DNA from: Chloroflexota bacterium
GTDB taxonomy: Bacteria > Chloroflexota > Limnocylindria > QHBO01
DNA: 5,269 nt
Assembly: GCA_031177555.1 (NCBI GenBank)
Contig: JAPSGM010000155.1
Location: 1 to 5,269, forward strand
Direction: 5' to 3'
In this document: positions 1 through 4,468 of the stretch, in pieces
Position numbering within the stretch: the first letter of the stretch is position 1
Layout: the number at the start of each line of letters is the position of its first letter
Notes under the pieces: model-generated
Database searches by the model: none
The model's input: the letters and a program-made list of their open reading frames with translations, nothing else
What the model was told of the DNA's origin: nothing
Program-made: the position numbers and the translations under genes

Positions 1-1
1 C

Positions 2-73
2 ATCTCCACGATCGCGGTGGCCCTCAACGCGCAGCTGCTTCGGGGCCTGGAGCTGCGTCCGACCGCCGTATGA
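2..73 (+). CDS. C-terminal end of an unidentified protein (5' part outside window)
   Basis: An open frame enters from the left edge and ends at a TGA at 71-73. It gives 23 residues, beginning ISTIAVALNAQLLRG and ending ELRPTAV. The amphipathic, Leu/Ala-rich look would suit the last helix of a regulator such as a TetR-type C-terminal domain, but this is a guess from composition. It converges on the cyclase gene, whose stop is only four bases further on, and no hairpin terminator fits between the two stops. The other two plus-strand frames are also open at the edge, so even the reading frame rests on the neat fit to the neighbouring stop. Confidence 0.45.
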   Translation: MSTIAVALNAQLLRGLELRPTAV

Positions 74-77
74 GCGT

Positions 78-1280
78 TCAGCTCCGGACGGCCTCATACA
101 CGCGGACCGGCGTTGCGATGCCCTTCAGCTCGAACTCGCCGACCTCCAGCAGGCGGAAGCCATCTTCCGCAACCCGCTCGACGAGCGACTCGCCGACGTA
201 CGCCTGCCCGGCGCCCGCCAGCGCCGCGATGCGGGCCGCGACGTTGACCGTCCGGCCGAAGTAGTCGCCCTCCTCATAGAGCATCGGTCCCGCGTTGATT
301 CCGACGTGCGCGGGCGGCAGCCCTCGCGCCGGCGCGCTCTCCACCAGCTCGAGCGAGGCCCGGACCGCGTCGGCCGGATCGCGGAAGTGGAAGTGGACGC
401 CGTCGCCGAGCATCTTCACCGCGGTCCCGCGGTGTCGTTCCGCGACTTCGTTGACCAGCGCCGCGAGCGCGATGGCGGTCCGCGCGGCGGCCTCGTCACC
501 GGACTCCTCGGTCAGCCGCGTGTACCCCGACAGGTCGGCGAAGGCCGCCGCCTCCACGCGACGTGGTGGGCGACGCCGGACCCCGGCGGCCTCCAGCGCC
601 GTCTCGACGTGCTCGAGCTGGTGCTCGGTCATGAAGACCTCCGAGTGCCGCCGGAAGAGCCAGCCGAGCAGGTCCTCACCGGAGCGCCCGATGCGGACGC
701 CGACCTCGCGGATCGCCGCCTCGTAGGCCGCGTTGTCGTTCAGCCCGCGGCGGCGAAAGCCCGCCTCAACCGATGCGTGGAAGTAGTGCGGCAGGTATTG
801 CGCGACGCGGCGGGCGCTGTCGCCCCAGACCCGCGCGATGCCGAGCACGTCACCCTCGTCCACGCCGGCGCCGAAAAGGAGGGGGAGGATCCGCAGCATC
901 TCCAGGTCCTCCTCGCGGACCCGCTCGTCTGCTTCGGGCCGCACCAGGCCGAAGGAGACGTAGACACGCTCGATGGTGGCGAATGGGACGCCCATCTCCT
1001 CCGCGACCGACGCAAAGGTCCGGTCGGAGCGGGGGTGCCGCCGGCCGGCGCTCTCCAGGTAGCCCAGTGACAGGTGACCCGATGCCAACGCCCGCGCGAC
1101 GGCCTCCGCCTCGATGCCCGTGGCCTCCAGGCTGGCGACCACGCGAACGCGCATGACGTCGCTGCGCGAAAACGTGCCGTTGCTCGGCTGCAGGACGCCG
1201 AGATCGACGAGCGTCCTGACCTGCTCGCCGCTGGCGCCGGAGCGCTGGGCCAGCTCCGCTTCGGTCAGCCGGTCCGGCAT
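78..1280 (-). CDS. Class III adenylate cyclase with N-terminal HTH-like regulatory region
   Basis: This 400-residue protein probably converts ATP to cyclic AMP in the cytoplasm; no membrane segment is visible. Residues about 4-48 look like a MerR-type helix-turn-helix (LTEAELAQRSGASGEQVRTL). Residues about 87-131 form a second such unit (FASVAEEMGVPFATIERVY), which resembles the helical regulatory domain of mycobacterial cyclases such as Rv1264. The catalytic domain spans about 242-398. All six key residues are visible: metal-binding D249 (FADLSGYT) and D293 (KMLGDGV), adenine-selecting K289 and D339 (GDYFG), and N346 and R350 (VNVAAR). The Lys/Asp pair points to ATP rather than GTP. Class III domains work as dimers, and one complete active-site set suggests a homodimer. 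The ATG lies 12 bases after the YHS gene's stop, with only a weak GAGG overlapping that stop, so translation is probably coupled. Whether the HTH units bind DNA, protein or a ligand cannot be seen. Confidence 0.93.
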   Translation of the reverse strand: MPDRLTEAELAQRSGASGEQVRTLVDLGVLQPSNGTFSRSDVMRVRVVASLEATGIEAEAVARALASGHLSLGYLESAGRRHPRSDRTFASVAEEMGVPFATIERVYVSFGLVRPEADERVREEDLEMLRILPLLFGAGVDEGDVLGIARVWGDSARRVAQYLPHYFHASVEAGFRRRGLNDNAAYEAAIREVGVRIGRSGEDLLGWLFRRHSEVFMTEHQLEHVETALEAAGVRRRPPRRVEAAAFADLSGYTRLTEESGDEAAARTAIALAALVNEVAERHRGTAVKMLGDGVHFHFRDPADAVRASLELVESAPARGLPPAHVGINAGPMLYEEGDYFGRTVNVAARIAALAGAGQAYVGESLVERVAEDGFRLLEVGEFELKGIATPVRVYEAVRS

Positions 1281-1292
1281 TTCCGACCAGCC

Positions 1293-1442
1293 TCAGTCGG
1301 CGTACGAGGCCGGATCGGCGACGAAGGCGTCGTGGCACACCTGCGAGCAGAAGTAGTAGGTGTTGCCGTCGTATTCCGCGGTCGCGGCCGCGTCATCGGT
1401 GTCGATCCTCATCCCGCATACCGGGTCCGTGACCATCGCCAT
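1293..1442 (-). CDS. Small YHS-domain metal-binding protein
   Basis: This 49-residue protein is essentially one YHS domain. It has the typical opening DPVCGM (residues 6-11) and the pattern YYFCSQVCHDAF (29-40), with C9, C32 and C36 as candidate metal ligands. YHS domains occur alone or attached to copper and other heavy-metal transport and mercury-handling proteins, and are thought to bind soft metals. The start at 1442 is chosen because AGGAGG (1448-1453) lies five bases upstream; a longer open frame back to 1586 has an Arg-rich, unconserved-looking extension and no ribosome site. A second in-frame ATG two codons later (1436) is possible but sits further from the ribosome site. The gene leads a two-gene operon with the cyclase, so it may supply a metal input to cAMP signalling; that link is inferred from position only. 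Confidence 0.9.
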   Translation of the reverse strand: MAMVTDPVCGMRIDTDDAAATAEYDGNTYYFCSQVCHDAFVADPASYAD

Positions 1443-1447
1443 GCCAA

Positions 1448-1453
1448 CCTCCT
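1448..1453 (-). promoter_or_regulatory. Ribosome binding site of the YHS gene
   Basis: AGGAGG on the minus strand, five bases before the ATG at 1442. It decides the short 49-residue form over the longer open frame. Confidence 0.8.
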
Positions 1454-1498
1454 GTCGTGTGGCGCCTTTGCTGGGCAGGGTTGCAGTCTGCGCTCCGA

Positions 1499-1512
1499 CA
1501 CGCCTGCGCGTG
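1499..1512. promoter_or_regulatory. Short inverted repeat in divergent spacer, possible operator
   Basis: CACGC-CTGC-GCGTG is a perfect 5-bp inverted repeat with a 4-base centre. It lies in the 125-base spacer between the divergent YHS gene and lipoprotein gene, about where a -35 element would sit for the -10-like TACACT at 1524. In GC-rich DNA short repeats like this can arise by chance, so a regulatory role is only a possibility. Confidence 0.25.
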
Positions 1513-1523
1513 GGCCTGACCGC

Positions 1524-1529
1524 TACACT
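1524..1529 (+). promoter_or_regulatory. Possible -10 element for the lipoprotein gene
   Basis: TACACT fits TANNNT and stands 38 bases before the chosen start at 1568, so transcription would begin near 1536. No convincing -35 hexamer is found 16-18 bases upstream; the inverted repeat at 1499-1512 occupies that place. No good promoter was found on the minus strand for the YHS/cyclase pair. Confidence 0.25.
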
Positions 1530-1567
1530 CCGCCGGCAGCCCATCCATGCGCGGAGATTGGCACGCC

Positions 1568-2692
1568 ATGCCGAGCGCCGGGTCAAGGCCCAACGCGACG
1601 TCGCGCCACGGGATCATCATCCTCGCGGCGTGCTGCGTCCTGCTTGCGGCATGCCGCGCCGGAAGCACGCCCTCGGTCTCGCCGATGCCACGCCAGGACC
1701 CCGCCTCCGCGGTGGCCAGCGCGTCGGATGATGCCGCGACGACCTCGCCCAGCCCCGAACCGACCCCGGTCGACGCGTCGGTGGCCGCCGGCCTGGCCCT
1801 GGTACGGCCGGTGGACGGCGTCACGCAGGTCTTCGTCATCGATCCCGATGGATCCGCGCGCCAGGTCAGCGGCCTGGGTGACCATGCGTCCGTCGCCGCC
1901 ATCCTTCCCTTCTGGTCGCCGGACCGGAGGCAGATCGCGTTCCGGCCAGGGCTCTTTGCCGGCGCCGCGCCGCAGCTGTGGGTGGTGAACGCCGACGGCT
2001 CGCAGCAGCGCGCGCTCGGCCCCGTGGGGGAGAACATCTCGTGGTCCCGCGATTCGACGACGCTGCTCTACGAGGATTCGGGCCTGACCGTCGACACCAC
2101 CGGCGAGCCGCAGCGCATGTGGCTGCTGGACATGGAGACGGGGGAGGCGACGGTGATCGGGCGCGGCACCAGCCCGCAGTGGATGCCCGATGGCAGCCGC
2201 ATCGCCTACCGGCCGATTCCGAGTGGCACCACCCAGGACGAGGCTCTGCCGTTCGTTGTCAAGCGACTGCCCGGTGGTGAGCCGCGGCAGATCGCCGTCG
2301 CGCGGGGCGCCTGGTGGTCGCCCAATGGCGGCTCGCTCCTGCTCCAGCAGGCGGATGGCCTGCACCTCGCCGATGCCGACGGCTCCGACGCCCGCCTGTT
2401 GGTCGAGGGCTACGCCCCGGTCTGGTCGCCGGACGGCACGCGGGTCGCCTACGAGTACGACGTCACCACCGAGGAGGCGCTGCCGATCATCGCAATCGTC
2501 GACCTCGATGGCGACGTCCTGTGGTCAGGTGTCGTCGCCGGCGAGCCCACCTGGTCGCCGGACGGCACGAAGCTGGCGGTGGAGGTCGGCTTCCCGGATG
2601 CCTCCATCGCGATCCTGGACGCCACCACCGGCGCCGTCATCAGGGAGATGGAGGGCAGCGACCCCGCCTGGGCGTCCGAGACGGTGCCCTAG
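1568..2692 (+). CDS. Lipoprotein with TolB/WD40-like beta-propeller
   Basis: This 374-residue protein is predicted to be exported and lipid-anchored. Its signal peptide has an Arg-containing start, a hydrophobic core and the lipobox LAAC with C29 as the lipidated residue. A Ser/Pro/Thr-rich linker follows (about 30-72). The rest carries repeated blade motifs of the TolB/PD40 type: WSPD about 116, WSRD 159, WMPDG 205, WSPN 250, WSPDG 286 and WSPDG 329, then a closing AWAS at 367. Spacing is about 36-46 residues, which fits a six- or seven-bladed propeller. Such domains usually bind proteins or glycans; no catalytic residues are evident. The start at 1568 is preferred over the in-frame ATG at 1547 because GGAG (1553-1556) precedes it, although the 11-base spacing is long. 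The protein stands alone, divergent from the YHS/cyclase pair and convergent with the regulator downstream. Its partner is unknown. Confidence 0.88.
   Translation: MPSAGSRPNATSRHGIIILAACCVLLAACRAGSTPSVSPMPRQDPASAVASASDDAATTSPSPEPTPVDASVAAGLALVRPVDGVTQVFVIDPDGSARQVSGLGDHASVAAILPFWSPDRRQIAFRPGLFAGAAPQLWVVNADGSQQRALGPVGENISWSRDSTTLLYEDSGLTVDTTGEPQRMWLLDMETGEATVIGRGTSPQWMPDGSRIAYRPIPSGTTQDEALPFVVKRLPGGEPRQIAVARGAWWSPNGGSLLLQQADGLHLADADGSDARLLVEGYAPVWSPDGTRVAYEYDVTTEEALPIIAIVDLDGDVLWSGVVAGEPTWSPDGTKLAVEVGFPDASIAILDATTGAVIREMEGSDPAWASETVP
2422..2569 (+). repeat. Near-identical blade-motif repeats in the propeller gene
   Basis: The 19-base stretch at 2422-2440 recurs exactly at 2551-2569, 129 bases (43 codons) apart, encoding the WSPDGT blade motif twice. 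A diverged third copy lies near 1912. This reflects propeller-blade duplication rather than a mobile or regulatory repeat. The exact identity at DNA level over 19 bases suggests a fairly recent duplication or strong codon preference. Confidence 0.7.
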
Positions 2693-2702
2693 GCCTTAGC
2701 TC

Positions 2703-3401
2703 TCAGCGCTCGCGGATGGCGACGCAGCACATCCCGGGCTGCACGTCCAGCCGCGCGTTCTCCGGCGGCAGCCCGGCACCGGCCATGAGGCCTTGCAGCA
2801 TGGCCAGGTTCATGCCGCAGGTCACCTCGCGGTGCCGCTGCGCGAGCTCGTGGAAGGGGCAGTTGAGCATGCGCAGCTCGCCGTTGCGCTCGAACGGGGC
2901 GTAGCCGGCGTCGCGCAGCACCGAGGCCAGCGCCTCGCGCTGGCCACCCGCTCCGCGACCCGCTCCGCGACTTGCGCCGCGCCGCCGCGCCTCCGCGCCG
3001 AGCTCCTCGCCGCGCCGCCAGGCGGCATCGGCGAGCGCGGTTGAGGGATCGTCGCCACCTTCCATGGCGCCGGCCAGCAGGTCCGCGGCGAACTCGTACC
3101 TGCGCTCGGGCAGGCTGGCGCGCACCTCGCGGCCGGAGGGCCGGTAGAACTTCGCCGGCCGCCCCGCGCCAGGACCGGTCCGGCCTGACCGGCGGTGGAA
3201 CTCGGCGGCCAGGAGGCCGGCCGTGGCCAGGCGATCGAGGTGGTGCGCGGCCAGCGGGCGGCCGATGCCCAGGGCGGCGGCGGCATCATCGCGGCTGACC
3301 GGCTCGGGGCGGCCCAGCACGTACTCGTACAGGCGGCGGCGCGTCGGGTCGGCCAGCGCCTGCAGGTCGGCGAGGCCCTGTGGATTTGGGCTTTCAAGCA
3401 T
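2703..3401 (-). CDS. ArsR-like winged-helix regulator with SufR-type cysteine domain
   Basis: This 232-residue protein is a predicted DNA-binding repressor or activator of the COG2345/SufR type. The winged helix covers about residues 12-90: ADPTRRRLYEYVL, then the recognition region SRDDAAAALGIGRPLAAHHLDRL, then a wing ending GRPAKFYRPS. The C-terminal part has C181 (NCPFHELA, with H184), C195 (VTCGMN) and C225/C226 (GMCCVAI). These resemble the cysteines that hold an Fe-S cluster in SufR, where cluster loss changes DNA binding. An Ala/Gly/Arg-rich linker (about 138-154) includes a duplicated RGAG. The ATG at 3401 has no ribosome site and stands six bases after a -10-like hexamer, so the mRNA may be leaderless. 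The gene is divergent from the membrane/cupredoxin operon and shares an inverted repeat with it, which suggests it controls both itself and that operon. The cluster and its signal (oxygen, NO, iron or copper) are inferred. Confidence 0.88.
   Translation of the reverse strand: MLESPNPQGLADLQALADPTRRRLYEYVLGRPEPVSRDDAAAALGIGRPLAAHHLDRLATAGLLAAEFHRRSGRTGPGAGRPAKFYRPSGREVRASLPERRYEFAADLLAGAMEGGDDPSTALADAAWRRGEELGAEARRRGASRGAGRGAGGQREALASVLRDAGYAPFERNGELRMLNCPFHELAQRHREVTCGMNLAMLQGLMAGAGLPPENARLDVQPGMCCVAIRER
2947..2970. repeat. 12-bp perfect tandem duplication inside the regulator gene
   Basis: CCCGCTCCGCGA occurs twice in direct succession. Being a multiple of three it keeps the frame and encodes a doubled RGAG in the linker between the winged helix and the cysteine domain. 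It is probably a replication-slippage product that the flexible linker tolerates. Confidence 0.8.
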
Positions 3402-3407
3402 GCGACG

Positions 3408-3435
3408 AGTCTAACGCTAATAGAAATTAGCGCAA
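3408..3435 (-). promoter_or_regulatory. Promoter of the regulator gene, probably leaderless
   Basis: On the minus strand TTGCGC (3435-3430) and TAGACT (3413-3408) are separated by 16 bases. Only six bases lie between the -10 element and the ATG at 3401, so transcription would start at or next to the start codon. The lack of any Shine-Dalgarno sequence agrees with a leaderless transcript. The inverted repeat fills the space between the two elements, which fits autorepression. Confidence 0.5.
3415..3432. promoter_or_regulatory. Perfect inverted repeat, probable operator of the SufR-like regulator
   Basis: CGCTAAT-AGAA-ATTAGCG is a perfect 7-bp inverted repeat with a 4-base centre, notably AT-rich within GC-rich surroundings. 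It lies between the -35 and -10 of the regulator's own promoter and ends six bases before the -35 of the divergent operon. This placement and symmetry suit a dimeric winged-helix protein that controls both directions. The assignment to the adjacent regulator is inferred from position. Confidence 0.7.
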
Positions 3436-3438
3436 GAC

Positions 3439-3467
3439 TTGACAGCGCGGGCCGGTAGGTATATAAC
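3439..3467 (+). promoter_or_regulatory. Strong sigma70-type promoter of the membrane/cupredoxin operon
   Basis: TTGACA (3439-3444) matches the -35 consensus exactly, and TATAAC (3462-3467) matches the -10 at five of six positions, with the optimal 17-base spacer. Transcription would begin near 3474, giving a leader of about 50 bases before the ATG at 3524. Such a strong basal promoter beside an operator fits control mainly by repression. Confidence 0.75.
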
Positions 3468-3469
3468 CA

Positions 3470-3485
3470 ATAGGCGCTATCGCTA
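3470..3485. promoter_or_regulatory. Extra half-site-like motifs at the transcription start
   Basis: CGCTA, the outer part of the operator half-site, occurs again at 3475-3479 and 3481-3485. Bases 3470-3480 also form a weak inverted repeat, ATAG-GCG-CTAT. With the two operator arms, four copies in either orientation fall within 71 bases. They overlap the predicted transcription start, where a bound repressor could block the polymerase. The match is shorter than the main operator and may be accidental. Confidence 0.35.
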
Positions 3486-3511
3486 CAGACGTGAAGCCGT
3501 ACCCAGGATCG

Positions 3512-3517
3512 AAGGAG
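3512..3517 (+). promoter_or_regulatory. Ribosome binding site of the 95-residue membrane protein
   Basis: AAGGAG, six bases before the ATG at 3524. It rules out the in-frame GTG at 3491 as the main start. Confidence 0.8.
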
Positions 3518-3523
3518 ACGCCA

Positions 3524-3811
3524 ATGACCCGCATCTCCACCACCCGGCCGCCCCTGGTCAGCATCCTCGGCATGGCCGTCATCGGTGCCGGGCTCGTTGT
3601 CGACCTGGTCGTGCACCTCACGCTGCCGGCCGTATCGCATCACCACGCTCACGCGAGCTTCAGCCTTTCCGAGCACGCCGCCCACCTGGTGGTGATGGTC
3701 GGGATGGCACTCACCCTGGCGGGCGTCGTCATCGATGGGGCCCGCCGCCACATCCAGCGCCGGGAGCTTCCGGTGCCAACCGAAAGGAGCGACAGCCATG
3801 CCCATCGGTGA
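3524..3811 (+). CDS. His-rich two-helix membrane protein, unknown function
   Basis: I do not recognise this 95-residue protein. It has two likely membrane helices, about residues 11-36 (LVSILGMAVIGAGLVVDLVV) and 52-71 (AHLVVMVGMALTLAGVVI). The basic residues near both ends (R3, R9; RRHIQRR at 74-80) place the termini in the cytoplasm and the connecting loop outside. That loop and its edges (31-54) hold seven His residues, including HHHAH at 39-43, which suggests binding of copper, another metal, or heme. The tail carries a further HAH. It is the first gene after the strong promoter and has its own AAGGAG site. Its end overlaps the next gene by 14 bases, so the two are probably made together. 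The outward-facing His loop would be on the same side as the cupredoxin two genes downstream. A function in metal delivery or electron transfer is a hypothesis. Confidence 0.82.
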   Translation: MTRISTTRPPLVSILGMAVIGAGLVVDLVVHLTLPAVSHHHAHASFSLSEHAAHLVVMVGMALTLAGVVIDGARRHIQRRELPVPTERSDSHAHR

Positions 3812-4103
3812 TTTCATCAACGTCATACCGCCCGTCGGGTTCCTGGCCATCCACCTGGCAGCCTTCGCCATAGGCGCTTACTTCGCCTGGAGGTCGTTCG
3901 GTGCGGACCAGTCGACGCTCGGCTTGGGATTCTCGCTCTACGCGCTCGGCGAGCTCGTGTACATGACCTACCACCTCGACTGGACGATCTTCCTCTTCGC
4001 TCACACCATCGCCGAGGTCCTCAACCTGGTCGCGTTCGTCCTGGTCTTCCTCGCCGTCGGCCGCACCATGCTGTCGACCGCGGCGATCAGGTCGCAAACA
4101 TGA
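3798..4103 (+). CDS. Three-helix membrane protein, unknown function
   Basis: I cannot name a family for this 101-residue protein. Three membrane helices are likely: about 12-31 (PVGFLAIHLAAFAIGAYFAW), 41-60 (LGLGFSLYALGELVYMTYHL) and 63-88 (TIFLFAHTIAEVLNLVAFVL). H19, H59 and H69 lie in or at the ends of the helices, with E52 and E73 also in or near the membrane. This could be a heme or metal site or a proton path, but no known motif confirms it. The basic end (RTMLSTAAIRSQT) suggests an inside C-terminus and an outside N-terminus. The start at 3798 is chosen because AGGAG (3785-3789) precedes it by eight bases; an in-frame ATG at 3735 adds an unlikely extension inside the upstream gene. The stop overlaps the cupredoxin start as ATGA, which points to coupled translation. 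Confidence 0.82.
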   Translation: MPIGDFINVIPPVGFLAIHLAAFAIGAYFAWRSFGADQSTLGLGFSLYALGELVYMTYHLDWTIFLFAHTIAEVLNLVAFVLVFLAVGRTMLSTAAIRSQT

Positions 4104-4468
4104 GGCGGGCGCTGGCGGGTGCCACCGTACTTGCGGCGGTACTCCTGCTCGGCGGGTGCTCGACGGGGGGCGCCGATGCGTCTCCCGTCGCCACCAGCCA
4201 GGTGAACCTGCCGCCGTCCTACCGATTCGAGCCTGCGGCCATCACGGTCCCGGACGGCACGACCGTGACCTGGACCAACAACGATCGGTTCACCCACAAC
4301 GTCCGCCTTTTGGACGATGGTGGCGACGTCCTGAACCTGCCGACGGGGGAGAGCGTCAGCTTCACGTTCCACGGGCCGGGCGAGCACCGCTACGACTGCA
4401 GCTTCCATCCCAACGACATGTCCGGCGTGGTCGTCGTGACTGAGGCGTCGGCCAGAGCCCAGCCATGA
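4100..4468 (+). CDS. Lipoprotein cupredoxin (plastocyanin-like blue copper protein)
   Basis: This 122-residue protein is a predicted periplasmic or outer-face electron carrier. It opens with a basic n-region (MRRALAG), a hydrophobic core and the lipobox LGGC with C20 lipidated, so it should be tethered to the membrane. The cupredoxin domain runs from about residue 40 to 115 (FEPAAITVPDGTTVTWTNND, then the copper loop). The four type 1 copper ligands are visible: H66 (FTHNV), C100, H103 and M107 (DCSFHPNDM). The gap between H103 and M107 is three residues; from memory plastocyanin has four and amicyanin two. Such proteins shuttle single electrons between redox partners. It overlaps the upstream membrane gene and the downstream oxidoreductase gene by ATGA, so the whole set is co-translated. 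Its partner might be one of the small membrane proteins or an unseen oxidase or reductase. Confidence 0.93.
   Translation: MRRALAGATVLAAVLLLGGCSTGGADASPVATSQVNLPPSYRFEPAAITVPDGTTVTWTNNDRFTHNVRLLDDGGDVLNLPTGESVSFTFHGPGEHRYDCSFHPNDMSGVVVVTEASARAQP

Noticed and set aside
306..1070. A 254-residue plus-strand open frame opposite the cyclase
   Set aside because: It is antisense to a clearly conserved cyclase, has no family motifs and an Arg/Gly-rich composition typical of the shadow frame of GC-rich genes.
1293..1586. Longer 97-residue form of the YHS protein
   Set aside because: The extra 48 residues are basic and unlike a YHS domain, overlap the divergent lipoprotein start, and lack a ribosome site, whereas AGGAGG precedes the internal ATG at 1442.
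1074..1988. A 304-residue plus-strand open frame running over the cyclase start, the YHS gene and into the lipoprotein gene
   Set aside because: It crosses three genes that have recognisable domains and itself shows only low-complexity Arg/Pro/Ser sequence.
2693..2702. Terminator between the convergent lipoprotein and regulator genes
   Set aside because: Only ten bases separate the stops; CCTAGG is palindromic but far too short to form a terminator stem, and there is no T run.
3491..3523. GTG start extending the 95-residue membrane protein by 11 residues
   Set aside because: No ribosome site precedes the GTG, while AAGGAG lies six bases before the ATG at 3524.
2822..3871. A 349-residue minus-strand open frame over the regulator, the divergent promoter and the membrane gene
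   Set aside because: It would cover the operator and strong promoter and overlaps genes with clear motifs; its sequence has no recognisable domain.
3869..3879. A second copy of the ATAGGCGCT sequence seen near 3470
   Set aside because: It lies inside the coding sequence of the three-helix protein, lacks inverted symmetry and is most likely a chance match.
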